Source: Mageeibacillus sp. UBA6980
GTDB lineage: Bacteria; Bacillota; Clostridia; Saccharofermentanales; Saccharofermentanaceae
Direction: 5' to 3'
NCBI GenBank assembly: GCA_002450095.1
Contig: DJYK01000019.1
Span: 5,167-69,166, forward strand
Length of the DNA: 64,000 nucleotides
The position numbers and the translations under genes are program-made. The notes beneath the pieces are model-generated. The model searched no databases, had not been told where the DNA came from, and was given only the letters and a program-made list of their open reading frames with translations. Below, in pieces: positions 8,931 to 17,513 of this stretch (the stretch's first letter is position 1; each line of letters begins with the position of its first letter).

Positions 8931-9680
8931 GTGAACGTACTCGAGATGAAAAGTATACATAAATCGTTCGGTTCCCTGGAAGTTCTCAAGGGGATCGATC
9001 TTACCGTGGAAAAGGGTGAAGTCGTTGGTATAATCGGACCTTCGGGCGGCGGCAAATCAACGCTTTTAAGGTGTGCCACGACTCTTGAGACGATCGATAA
9101 CGGTGATATTACGATCGCGGGGGAGACTCTTGTAAAGACTTCCAACAGCGGACTGGTTCAATATGCCGATAAGAAGATGATGAAGCAGATAAGGGGCAAG
9201 TTCGGTCTTGTGTTCCAGAGCTTCAATCTGTTCCCTCACTTTTCGGTTAGGCGCAATATCACGGAAGCGCTTATCCATGTTCACGGGAAGGATAAGGGTG
9301 AAGCGGACGAGATCTGTAATGCGCTTCTTAAGAAACTCGGTATGGAGGATAAAGCGGATGCATATCCGTGCAACCTCTCGGGAGGTCAGCAGCAGAGAGT
9401 GTCCATAGCGAGGGCTCTTGCAGCCAATCCTGAGATACTCTTCTTTGACGAGCCTACGTCAGCCCTGGATCCCGAGCTTACTTCCGGGGTGCTTAAGGTA
9501 ATCAGGGAACTTGCCGAAGAACATATGACGATGGTCATCGTAACGCATGAGATGGCTTTCGCCAGGGATGTGGCAGACAAATTGGTCTTTATGGACGGAG
9601 GAGTCATCGTTGAGCAGGGCAAAGACATAATCAGTAATCCTACCAAGGAGAGGACAAAGGAATTCCTCGCGGGATACTGA
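8931..9680 (+). CDS. Amino-acid ABC transporter ATPase (GlnQ type)
   Basis: 249 aa nucleotide-binding subunit. Walker A GPSGGGKST is at ~36-44, the Q-loop is VFQSFNLFPH, the signature is LSGGQQQRVSIARAL, Walker B is ILFFDEPTSALDP, and the H-loop is VTHEM. It starts with GTG, preceded by GAGGTG. This is the last gene of the amino-acid importer operon. The next element downstream is the promoter and T-box of the ilv operon, only 4 bp after the stop. Confidence 0.95.
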   Translation: MNVLEMKSIHKSFGSLEVLKGIDLTVEKGEVVGIIGPSGGGKSTLLRCATTLETIDNGDITIAGETLVKTSNSGLVQYADKKMMKQIRGKFGLVFQSFNLFPHFSVRRNITEALIHVHGKDKGEADEICNALLKKLGMEDKADAYPCNLSGGQQQRVSIARALAANPEILFFDEPTSALDPELTSGVLKVIRELAEEHMTMVIVTHEMAFARDVADKLVFMDGGVIVEQGKDIISNPTKERTKEFLAGY

Positions 9681-9684
9681 TTTG

Positions 9685-9713
9685 TTGACATCTTGCAAAG
9701 CAAGTGATTTAAT
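9685..9713 (+). promoter_or_regulatory. Sigma-A promoter of the ilv operon
   Basis: TTGACA (9685-9690), 17 bp, then TTTAAT (9708-9713). The predicted start near 9720 is just upstream of the T-box leader, which supports the call. Confidence 0.75.
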
Positions 9714-9720
9714 CATATAA

Positions 9721-9994
9721 AGCGCTGAAGGGAAAAAAGATGCGCAGACCCTGTTAAAGAGAGCCGGCGGCAGGTGCGAGACGGTACAGGAAGCGTAATG
9801 ATGAGTCATCCCGGAGCTGTAGAACTTAAAGCATACCGCAAGTAGGTTCTACCGGGTCCTCCCGTTAAAGGGGAAGGTGTTGATAGACACCGCAAAGTGA
9901 GGTCCATGACCTAAGAAGAGTGGTACCGCGGAAATGAAGTCTTTCGTCTCTTCTTCGTGCAATCTGTTTTGCGCGAAGCGGAGACTTTTATTTT
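9721..9994 (+). promoter_or_regulatory. T-box riboswitch controlling ilvB, probably tRNA-Ile responsive
   Basis: The leader holds the T-box core AAGAGTGGTACCGCGGAA near 9915-9933, whose bases pair with the uncharged tRNA acceptor end. Stem I features are AGAGAGCCGGCGGCAGGTGCGAG-like (9755-9777, split by loop) and the segment GTCATCCCGGAGCTG. A codon ATC at 9808-9810 sits where the specifier is expected, which would mean isoleucine. GTC (Val) in the next register cannot be excluded by eye. The downstream terminator is at 9946-9994. Uncharged tRNA would allow read-through into ilvB. Confidence 0.93.
9946..9994 (+). terminator. T-box regulated intrinsic terminator
   Basis: GTCTC and CTTCGTGCAA (9946-9962) pair with TTGCGCGAAG and GAGAC (9969-9985), followed by TTTTATTTT. 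The 5' arm adjoins the T-box sequence, as expected for terminator/antiterminator switching. Confidence 0.85.
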
Positions 9995-10014
9995 GATAAG
10001 AAGGAGATGACAAC

Positions 10015-11682
10015 ATGAAACTGACTGGAGCGGAAATCGTAGTTGAGACGCTTATAGAGCAGAACATTAAGACGATATTCGGATATCCCGGCGGAACCGT
10101 TATCGATATCTATGATCAGCTCTACAAAAAGAGTGACCGCATTACGCACGTTCTTACGGCTCATGAGCAGGGTGCTGCGCATGCTGCCGACGGCTATGCA
10201 AGAGCGACGGGTGAGATCGGTGTCGTGCTTGCGACATCAGGTCCCGGCGCTACAAATCTTGTTACGGGAATAGCGACTGCACATCTGGATTCTGTCCCTC
10301 TTCTTGCCATTACGGGTAATGTTGCCAATAACATGATCGGAAGAGACTGCTTCCAGGAGATAGATATCTCCGGCGTGACTTTGCCGATCACGAAGCATAA
10401 CTTTATAGTTCATGATGTTGAAAGCCTCGCCGATACATTAAGAGAAGCCATAAAGATTGCCAAATCAGGCCGTCCGGGTCCGGTCCTCGTTGACATCCCG
10501 AAGGATATTCAGCTTGCCAAGTGCGAGTTCTCATACAAGGCTCCGGTCACAAAGGATGAGACCGAGCCCGCGCCTTCTGATAAGGTCAGGGAAGCGGCAA
10601 AGATGATCGCGGAATCGAGCAGGCCTTATATCTACTTCGGAGGCGGAGCGGTACGCGCGGGGGCAGGTGCCCTGATCTCGGAACTTGCCGATAAGATCGA
10701 TGCTGTCATAGGCTGTTCTCTTATGGGGTTGTCCGAGCTTCCGACCAAACTTGACAGATTCCTCGGCATGCAGGGTATGCACGGTCACTATGCATCCTCT
10801 AAAGCGATGGCCAAATCGGATCTTATCATTGCGGTAGGAGTTCGTTTCTCTGACCGTTCGACCGGAGATACGCAGAAGTTCTCCGCAGGTGCGAGGAAGA
10901 TCCATATAGATATCGACGCAGCGGAGATAGATAAGAACATCAAGAGCAATCTCGGAGTTTCCTGCGATATCTCCGATTTCCTGCGTAAGCTTATCGATGT
11001 TGTCGACTATAAGCGTAATCCCAATTGGATGACTAAGATCGAGAAGCTCCGTGAACAGGAGAAAGAACTCGAAGAGCAGGATTTCCTTCCCAGGGAAGCG
11101 ATCAAGATCATATCCGATACGGTCGATGACGATACGGAGATCGTAACGGATGTCGGTCAGCATCAGATGTGGGCGGCCCAGTATTGCGAGTTCAAGAAGA
11201 AGAGGACCTGGATATCCTCGGGCGGACTCGGTACGATGGGATTCGGCATGGGAGCCGCTATCGGTGCGGCTTACGGAAGCACAAAGAGATCCGTTCTTAT
11301 CACGGGTGACGGAAGCTTCGGAATGGACCTTACAGAACTTGCTACGGCTGTTACGTACAATGTTCCGCTGACTGTCGTCGTACTTGACAACGGAGTTCTC
11401 GGAATGGTTCGCCAGATGCAGAATCTGTTCTATAATAAAGTCTATTCGAACACCACCTTGGACAGAAAGACGGATTTTGTTAAACTTGCTGAAGCATTCG
11501 GTGCCAAAGGATACAGAGCGGGATCGAAGGATGAATTCCGTGAAGTATTCGAGAAGGCTTATAATGAGCCCGGGCCCGCCGTCATAGATCTGATCATCGA
11601 CAAGGACGATATGGTACTTCCGATGCTTCGCCCGGGAGGCTCATTTGACCATCTGATACTTGATAAGGAGGATAAGACATGA
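10015..11682 (+). CDS. ilvB: Acetolactate synthase, large catalytic subunit
   Basis: 555 aa thiamine-diphosphate enzyme. It condenses two pyruvates to acetolactate (or pyruvate with 2-oxobutyrate), the first shared step of Val/Leu/Ile synthesis. The catalytic Glu is in LTAHEQGAAHAADGYAR (~51). The ThDP/Mg motif GDGSFGMDLTELATA is at ~425-440, and the C-terminal substrate region has GMVRQMQNLFY. The biosynthetic form is supported by the T-box, the adjacent regulatory subunit ilvN with a 4-bp ATGA overlap, and ilvC and ilvD downstream. Ribosome site AAGGAGATG lies 7 nt before the ATG. Confidence 0.97.
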   Translation: MKLTGAEIVVETLIEQNIKTIFGYPGGTVIDIYDQLYKKSDRITHVLTAHEQGAAHAADGYARATGEIGVVLATSGPGATNLVTGIATAHLDSVPLLAITGNVANNMIGRDCFQEIDISGVTLPITKHNFIVHDVESLADTLREAIKIAKSGRPGPVLVDIPKDIQLAKCEFSYKAPVTKDETEPAPSDKVREAAKMIAESSRPYIYFGGGAVRAGAGALISELADKIDAVIGCSLMGLSELPTKLDRFLGMQGMHGHYASSKAMAKSDLIIAVGVRFSDRSTGDTQKFSAGARKIHIDIDAAEIDKNIKSNLGVSCDISDFLRKLIDVVDYKRNPNWMTKIEKLREQEKELEEQDFLPREAIKIISDTVDDDTEIVTDVGQHQMWAAQYCEFKKKRTWISSGGLGTMGFGMGAAIGAAYGSTKRSVLITGDGSFGMDLTELATAVTYNVPLTVVVLDNGVLGMVRQMQNLFYNKVYSNTTLDRKTDFVKLAEAFGAKGYRAGSKDEFREVFEKAYNEPGPAVIDLIIDKDDMVLPMLRPGGSFDHLILDKEDKT

Positions 11683-12182
11683 ACAAGCAAAGTTATGTAA
11701 TAGCGGCATTTGTCGAGAACAAATCCGGTGTCCTCATGAGAGTAACAAGCATGTTTAACAGAAGAGGGTTTAATATCGATACTCTCACAGTCGGTGAGAC
11801 TGAATCGCCTGAATATTCGCGTATCACTCTGACGTTCTCGGGCGACAGCGATGACCTTCATCAGCTGGTAACACAGCTTCAGAAGCTTTATAATGTCAAG
11901 AAGGTCGAGGTTATCAGCGGTGAGGCCGGGATAAGAAGAGAGTTGCTTCTTATCAAGGTAAAAAACTCGTCCGAGACAAGGGGAGACCTTCGCGACGCAG
12001 TTGATGTATTTAAGGCGAAGATCGTCGATTACTCGGCAGAGGCTATGTGCCTCGAGGTTACCGGAGATTCGACAAAGATCGATAACTTCATCGACAATAT
12101 GAAGCCGTTTGGTATCATTGAGATGTGCAGGACCGGTATTGTCGCTCTGGAGCGAGGATCCGAGAGCATTTTAAGTAAATAA
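11679..12182 (+). CDS. ilvN: Acetolactate synthase, regulatory small subunit
   Basis: 167 aa. The N-terminal ACT domain (residues ~5-78) begins YVIAAFVENKSGVLMRVTSMF and contains RRGFNIDTLTVGETE, the valine-binding signature region. A second ACT-like domain follows from RRELLLIKVK. This subunit raises the activity of the large subunit and confers valine feedback. The length is usual for clostridial IlvN (about 165). It overlaps ilvB by 4 bp. Confidence 0.97.
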   Translation: MNKQSYVIAAFVENKSGVLMRVTSMFNRRGFNIDTLTVGETESPEYSRITLTFSGDSDDLHQLVTQLQKLYNVKKVEVISGEAGIRRELLLIKVKNSSETRGDLRDAVDVFKAKIVDYSAEAMCLEVTGDSTKIDNFIDNMKPFGIIEMCRTGIVALERGSESILSK

Positions 12183-12204
12183 TAAATATACGGAGGTATA
12201 TAAA

Positions 12205-13230
12205 ATGGCAAACAACAGCAGGATCTTTTATGAGAAGGATTGTGATCTTTCAAAACTCGACGGCAAGACAGTCGCCATCATCGGTTACGGTTCACAGGGA
12301 CACGCTCATGCGCTTAACCTTAAGGACTCCGGTGTAAACGTAGTCGTAGGTCTTTACGAGGGCTCGAAGAGCAAGGCTAAGGCAGAGTCACAGGGCCTTA
12401 CGGTAATGTCTGTCGAGGAGGCTGCAAAGGCCGGAGACATCATCATGATCCTTATTCCTGACGAGAAGCAGGCTGCACTGTACAAGAAGTCCATCGAGCC
12501 TAACCTCACAGCAGGCAAGACTCTGGCATTCGCGCACGGCTTCAATATTCACTACGGATGCATTACACCTTCTTCCGATATCAACGTAATCATGATCGCT
12601 CCTAAGGCTCCCGGACACACAGTTCGTTCCGAGTATCAGATCGGTAAGGGAACACCCTGCCTTATCGCCGTTGAGCAGGATGCTACAGGCGATGCATGGG
12701 ATCTTGGCCTTGCTTATGCAGCAGGTATCGGCGGCGCCAGAGCAGGCGTTCTCGAGACAACATTCAGACAGGAGACAGAGACTGACCTCTTCGGTGAGCA
12801 GGCTGTTATCTGCGGTGGTGTTTCCGCTTTGATGCAGGCAGGCTTCGAGACTTTGGTCGAAGCAGGTTACGATCCTCGAAATGCTTACTTCGAGTGCGTA
12901 CACGAGATGAAGCTCATCGTTGACCTCATTTACCAGAGCGGCTTCGCAGGCATGAGATATTCCATCTCCAACACAGCTGAGTACGGTGACTATGTAACAG
13001 GTCCCAAGATCATTACTGAGGATACGAAGAAGGCCATGAAGAAGGTTCTGAAGGATATTCAGGACGGTTCCTTCGCCAAGGAGTTTCTCCTCGATATGTC
13101 TGATTCCGGTAAGCAGGTCCACTTCAAGGCTATGAGAAAGCTCGCAGCCGAGCATCCTGCCGAGACAGTCGGCAAGGAGATCAGAAAACTCTACAGCTGG
13201 TCAGACGAAGATAAGCTTATTAACAATTAA
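12205..13230 (+). CDS. ilvC: Ketol-acid reductoisomerase
   Basis: 341 aa, class I KARI. It isomerises and reduces acetolactate to dihydroxyisovalerate with NAD(P)H. The Rossmann motif GYGSQGHAHALNL is at ~27-39. The knotted C-terminal domain holds the Mg site DLFGEQAVICGG and the stretch CVHEMKLIVDLIYQSG. The ribosome site CGGAGG sits in a leader nearly identical to that of nusA (GGAGGTATATAAAATGGC). A terminator follows 26 bp after the stop, separating ilvC from ilvD. Confidence 0.97.
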   Translation: MANNSRIFYEKDCDLSKLDGKTVAIIGYGSQGHAHALNLKDSGVNVVVGLYEGSKSKAKAESQGLTVMSVEEAAKAGDIIMILIPDEKQAALYKKSIEPNLTAGKTLAFAHGFNIHYGCITPSSDINVIMIAPKAPGHTVRSEYQIGKGTPCLIAVEQDATGDAWDLGLAYAAGIGGARAGVLETTFRQETETDLFGEQAVICGGVSALMQAGFETLVEAGYDPRNAYFECVHEMKLIVDLIYQSGFAGMRYSISNTAEYGDYVTGPKIITEDTKKAMKKVLKDIQDGSFAKEFLLDMSDSGKQVHFKAMRKLAAEHPAETVGKEIRKLYSWSDEDKLINN

Positions 13231-13255
13231 TCGTTGAGATAGGTTATAATAGAAG

Positions 13256-13284
13256 GAGGCCGTGCTGATGTGCGGCCTCTTTTT
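13256..13284 (+). terminator. Intrinsic terminator between ilvC and ilvD
   Basis: GAGGCCG (13256-13262) pairs with CGGCCTC (13273-13279), a perfect 7-bp stem, followed by six T. It ends only 18 bp before the ilvD start. A lone TATAAT at 13245-13250 lies just upstream but lacks a spaced -35, so how ilvD is expressed is open. Confidence 0.75.
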
Positions 13285-13301
13285 GAAAGAAGGTAGAAGA
13301 T

Positions 13302-14963
13302 ATGATCAAAGATACATTAGTTGACGGTTTTGCAAATGCGCCCCACAGGTCTTTATATCATGCGCTCGGACTTACAAAGGAAGAGCTCGACAGACCTCTT
13401 ATCGGTGTAGTCAGTTCTTATAACGAGATAGTTCCGGGGCATATGAATATCGACAAGATCGTCGAAGCGGTCAAGGCGGGAATAAGACTTGCCGGCGGAA
13501 CCCCTATTGTATTTCCGGCGATAGCCGTATGTGACGGTATCGCGATGGGTCATATCGGAATGAAGTATTCTCTTGTTACGAGAGATCTTATCGCCGATTC
13601 TACCGAAGCCATGGTCATGGCACACGGGTTTGACGGACTCGTAATGATCCCCAACTGTGATAAGAATGTCCCGGGCCTTCTCATGGCGGCTGCAAGGTTG
13701 AATATTCCGACCGTGTTCGTAAGCGGCGGTCCGATGCTCGCAGGAAGGGTTGACGGGAAGAAGAGGTCACTCTCTGCGATGTTCGAAGCAACAGGAGCGT
13801 ATGCGGCCGGTAAGATCGACAACGATAAGCTCGAAGAGTTCGTAAATAAGGTCTGCCCGTCATGCGGATCCTGTTCGGGAATGTATACGGCTAATTCGAT
13901 GAACTGTTTAACGGAAGTACTCGGTATGGGACTTCAGGGCAACGGAACCATCCCGGCACCTTTCTCCGACAGACTTATCCTTGCAAAGCATGCGGGAATG
14001 CAGGTCATGGAATGCGTAAGAAGCAACATCCGTCCGAGAGATATTCTTACCGAAGATGCTTTCGAGAATGCGATCGCCGCCGACATGGCAATAGGCTGTT
14101 CAACTAATTCGATGCTTCACATCCCCGCGATAGCGAATGAATGCGGTATCAGTATCGATCTCGATCATATTAACGAGATCTCGAAGAGGACTCCCAATAT
14201 CTGTCACTTGGCTCCTGCGGGTCCTACATATATGGAGGATCTCAATGAAGCCGGCGGTATATATGCCGTAATGAAGGAACTTCTTGACGCAGGACTTATT
14301 AAGGGAAGCGTCATGACTGTTACCGGAAAGACATTAAGAGAGAATGTTAAGGATTCTATAGTATCGGATCCCGAGGTTATAAGACCCATTGACGATCCTT
14401 TTATGAAAGAGGGAGGACTTGCTATCCTTAAAGGCAACCTCGCTCCTGACGGCTGTGTCGTAAAAAGATCTGCGGTAGCACCCGAGATGCTCGTTCATGA
14501 AGGTCCCGCAAGATGCTTCAACAGTGAGGAAGATGCGATCGAGTTCATCTACAGCGGTAAGGTTCAGGCAGGTGACGTGATCGTTATCAGATATGAAGGT
14601 CCCGCAGGAGGTCCCGGAATGAGAGAGATGCTCTCGCCGACTTCTGCTATCGCCGGAGCCGGTCTTGATAAGGAAGTTGCACTCATAACCGACGGAAGAT
14701 TCTCCGGTGCGACCAGAGGGGCTTCGATAGGACACATCAGTCCCGAGGCTGTCTCAGGCGGCAACATCGCATATGTTAAGGACGGAGATATCATCTCCAT
14801 CAATATCCCCGAGTATAAGATCGAGCTTAAGGTCTCCGATGAGGAACTTCAGGAGAGAAGAAAGACAATGCCTCTTCTTGAGAAGCCCGAGCTTACAGGT
14901 TACCTCAAGCGTTACTCCAAGATGGTATCATCTGCGGACAAAGGAGCCATTATAAATTACTGA
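13302..14963 (+). CDS. ilvD: Dihydroxy-acid dehydratase
   Basis: 553 aa Fe-S dehydratase, forming 2-oxoisovalerate and 3-methyl-2-oxopentanoate. Cluster cysteines are in MIPNCDKNVPG and CPSCGSCSGMYTANSMNCL (the first and last parts each conserved). The catalytic C-terminal sequence is TDGRFSGATRG. The length is typical. The ribosome site is GAAGG, 9 nt upstream. It completes the ilvBNCD set, but a terminator separates it from ilvC. The HD-GYP receptor gene follows 14 bp later and may be cotranscribed. Confidence 0.97.
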   Translation: MIKDTLVDGFANAPHRSLYHALGLTKEELDRPLIGVVSSYNEIVPGHMNIDKIVEAVKAGIRLAGGTPIVFPAIAVCDGIAMGHIGMKYSLVTRDLIADSTEAMVMAHGFDGLVMIPNCDKNVPGLLMAAARLNIPTVFVSGGPMLAGRVDGKKRSLSAMFEATGAYAAGKIDNDKLEEFVNKVCPSCGSCSGMYTANSMNCLTEVLGMGLQGNGTIPAPFSDRLILAKHAGMQVMECVRSNIRPRDILTEDAFENAIAADMAIGCSTNSMLHIPAIANECGISIDLDHINEISKRTPNICHLAPAGPTYMEDLNEAGGIYAVMKELLDAGLIKGSVMTVTGKTLRENVKDSIVSDPEVIRPIDDPFMKEGGLAILKGNLAPDGCVVKRSAVAPEMLVHEGPARCFNSEEDAIEFIYSGKVQAGDVIVIRYEGPAGGPGMREMLSPTSAIAGAGLDKEVALITDGRFSGATRGASIGHISPEAVSGGNIAYVKDGDIISINIPEYKIELKVSDEELQERRKTMPLLEKPELTGYLKRYSKMVSSADKGAIINY

Positions 14964-14977
14964 CGGACAGATAGAAA

Positions 14978-16180
14978 ATGAACAGCGATAAAAGGACATC
15001 TTTTAAGTTAATTCTCTTTACCTTATTCCTGCTTCTCGCGGGAACCGCTCTTTATATGCTCTATATCAAGAACGCTTCGGATAAGGTAAGAGTGTTTGAC
15101 AGTTCATCGGAGGAAGTCTATCTTACGGTCGAGAATTCCGAAGGTAAAGTCTGGGATGATACTAACAGGTATCCCAATCATCCGCGCGGGTCAGAGTATT
15201 CCGTCAATGTATATAACGAGACCAACCGCCGCATAACCGACTGGTCGGTTACCATCGATCTTAACGGATCATTTGAGATAGACTCCTCGTGGAACGGAGA
15301 GTTTACGGTGCAGGAAGACAAACTTCTCTTCACACCGGATTCGGAACTCGGGTTTATCGACGGTAGAAGCAACCGATACTTCGGAGCCGTAATCTACGGA
15401 AGACATGTCCTTGAGGCTGAGGATTATGAGATCAGATGTAAACTGCCGGTCAATCCTATCAAGATGCCATTTACGTATGTGCTGTTCGCTCTTTATATAC
15501 TCTGGTTTGTCTATGTAGGAGCTCATATAATCGCCAATGCGAGGATCGAGAGCCTTCTTAAACAGCGTAAACGTGACCTTGAGATCATAGATCAGTCGAT
15601 AAAGACCTTTACATCATTCGTTGATGCCAAGGACAGTTATACGAGAAACCACTCCGTCAGAGTCGCTACATATGCCATGGAGATCGGAAGGCGCAAAGGG
15701 CTCGATGAAGAAGAACTTAAGGATCTGTATTACGGAACGCTTCTCCACGATGTGGGTAAGATCGGCATTCCGGATCAGATATTGAGGAACAAGGGAAGTC
15801 TTAATGATGAGGAGTTCATGATAATCAAGACTCATCCGATGAAGGGTGTCGAGATGCTCGAGAACTTCACTGCGATACCTCATATCTCCGACTGCGCTCA
15901 TTATCATCACGAGCGATTTGACGGTAAGGGATATCCCGAAGGCCTTAAAGGAGAGGATATTCCTCTTTATGCCAGGATCGCGACCATTGCGGATGCGTAT
16001 GATGCAATGTCTTCCGACAGAAGGTACAGGAAGTCTCTTGGCCGGGATAAGATCATTTCCGAATTTAAAGAGAATGCGGGAACGCAGTTCGATCCCGCTC
16101 TTGTCCCTATAATGATAGATATGATCAATGACGGATTTACCGATAAAGTTCAGAACGAATACGCACCGGAAGACGATTGA
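14978..16180 (+). CDS. Membrane HD-GYP phosphodiesterase with an external cellulose-binding-module-like domain
   Basis: 400 aa. A first membrane segment is at ~8-28, an external domain at ~30-160, a second segment at ~163-184, then a cytoplasmic HD-GYP domain at ~205-390. The HD-GYP motifs are complete: GTLLHDVGKIGIPDQIL and HHERFDGKGYPEGL, predicting c-di-GMP hydrolysis. The external part has SVNVYNETNRRITDWSVTID, then SWNGEF, then SNRYFGAVIYG, an order of aromatic and beta-strand motifs like family 2 carbohydrate-binding modules. It may sense polysaccharide; that is inference. The gene ends directly against the convergent CPBP gene with no space for a terminator. Confidence 0.85.
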   Translation: MNSDKRTSFKLILFTLFLLLAGTALYMLYIKNASDKVRVFDSSSEEVYLTVENSEGKVWDDTNRYPNHPRGSEYSVNVYNETNRRITDWSVTIDLNGSFEIDSSWNGEFTVQEDKLLFTPDSELGFIDGRSNRYFGAVIYGRHVLEAEDYEIRCKLPVNPIKMPFTYVLFALYILWFVYVGAHIIANARIESLLKQRKRDLEIIDQSIKTFTSFVDAKDSYTRNHSVRVATYAMEIGRRKGLDEEELKDLYYGTLLHDVGKIGIPDQILRNKGSLNDEEFMIIKTHPMKGVEMLENFTAIPHISDCAHYHHERFDGKGYPEGLKGEDIPLYARIATIADAYDAMSSDRRYRKSLGRDKIISEFKENAGTQFDPALVPIMIDMINDGFTDKVQNEYAPEDD

Positions 16181-17389
16181 TCACCCCTGTATGAAGGTGA
16201 CTATTCCGGGTATGTAAGTCTCTCCGAATCTTCCGAGGCAGATGATCACAAAGCACCAGAATAAAGGCGATGTCATAAGTGTTTTGATAAGCGCGCCTGT
16301 TGAAGGTTCCCCGGGAGCACGGTAAGGTCTTATCTTCTTGTATTTAACGAAGAAGAGTATGATGCCGGTGATCGCAATGGTCAAAAGTACCATTAACCAC
16401 AAGAATAAGATAAGTATCCGGATCAATGCTTCATCAGGCAAAGAATACGGATCGGGAGTTCCGTTGGCGTAATAAGGCATGATCTTCGAGAGTAAAGAAG
16501 CCGTTACTATCGATGTGGTAAGGTTTACGGCCATGTGGAGCATGATCGTGTAACGTATCCTCCCGGTCCTTATGTAAACGCTCGCGAACAGCATTCCCAC
16601 CAAAGAGGCGAACGCTCCCTGCTGGAAATTACCGTGGAACAGACCGAATGTAAGTCCTGAGATCAATATGCTTATCCACTGACCGTATTTGATCATTCTG
16701 TCGATGATGAGCTTTCTGAATATGAGTTCCTCGAATACCGGAGCGAGTATGCCGATAACGAGGACGCGTTCCCAGATCGATGTGGACAGCATGAGTTCAA
16801 CGACCTCTGTGGAATTAGTCTCGTTATTCGTAAAAGGCATCGTAAGAGCAAGGTGGATCGGAGTGCCTATCACTGCTCCCATGAGCGTAAGTCCCGCCGT
16901 GCAAAGAAGATAGAAAAAGAACATCCCGACGCCAAGCCTTTTGTCTCTGATCTTCATCTTCGGTATCTTATTTGTAAGGATCAACGCTAAAGGGAACCCG
17001 ATCATGTATATCGTAATAATCGTGATGAGCAATGTGAATTCGGCTGAGTATCGCGTGATGGTCTCATCGGAAAAAAGGACGTTTATCAGTATAAGAAGTA
17101 TTATAGGCAGGAATGTGCACACAAAGGCGAATATACTCATCCTGCCCGATAGCGATCCGACCCTCTCGGGTAACGGGTCGTGATCTTTATCTAACCTGCA
17201 CGTTACTGACAATACGATCAGACAAATAACAGACACACCCAAAAAGAAGGCCGAAACCGGACCGTTCCACTTATGTTCGAGTATTCCCGTAAGCCCCATA
17301 TACATAAGGACATAAGAAACCGCGAACAGAATCGAAGCGGCAACGGATGCCCATTTTAAGCCCGTTAAACGTTTAGCGTTTGTATCCAT
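16181..17389 (-). CDS. CPBP-family intramembrane glutamic protease (Abi/Rce1-like)
   Basis: 402 aa polytopic membrane protein with about ten hydrophobic segments. The CPBP motifs are present: EELIFRKLIIDR (EExxxR), FGLFHGNFQQ (FxxxH) and a later HMAVN. Members cleave substrates within the membrane, and some in Firmicutes act in bacteriocin self-immunity or prenyl-protein processing. No peptide-precursor gene is visible nearby, so the role is open. Its last codon abuts the last codon of the convergent HD-GYP gene (16180/16181). The start is 124 bp from the divergent cyclase start. Confidence 0.9.
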   Translation of the reverse strand: MDTNAKRLTGLKWASVAASILFAVSYVLMYMGLTGILEHKWNGPVSAFFLGVSVICLIVLSVTCRLDKDHDPLPERVGSLSGRMSIFAFVCTFLPIILLILINVLFSDETITRYSAEFTLLITIITIYMIGFPLALILTNKIPKMKIRDKRLGVGMFFFYLLCTAGLTLMGAVIGTPIHLALTMPFTNNETNSTEVVELMLSTSIWERVLVIGILAPVFEELIFRKLIIDRMIKYGQWISILISGLTFGLFHGNFQQGAFASLVGMLFASVYIRTGRIRYTIMLHMAVNLTTSIVTASLLSKIMPYYANGTPDPYSLPDEALIRILILFLWLMVLLTIAITGIILFFVKYKKIRPYRAPGEPSTGALIKTLMTSPLFWCFVIICLGRFGETYIPGIVTFIQG

Positions 17390-17513
17390 GTTGACCCTCG
17401 TCTCTAAAAGTTATGAATTCGTAAATAAAAAAGTGATTATATTGAACTTGTTGTTCTTAAATGACATACTTGATTATATATTATTTATTGCTGTAAAAGG
17501 GATTGCTTTTTTG

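Noticed and set aside
13234..13250. Complete promoter ahead of ilvD
   Set aside because: TTGAGA and TATAAT are only 5 bp apart, too close for a sigma-A promoter.
17388..17513. Upstream start for the diguanylate cyclase
   Set aside because: It overlaps the divergent CPBP gene start and the AT-rich promoter region, and lacks a ribosome site.
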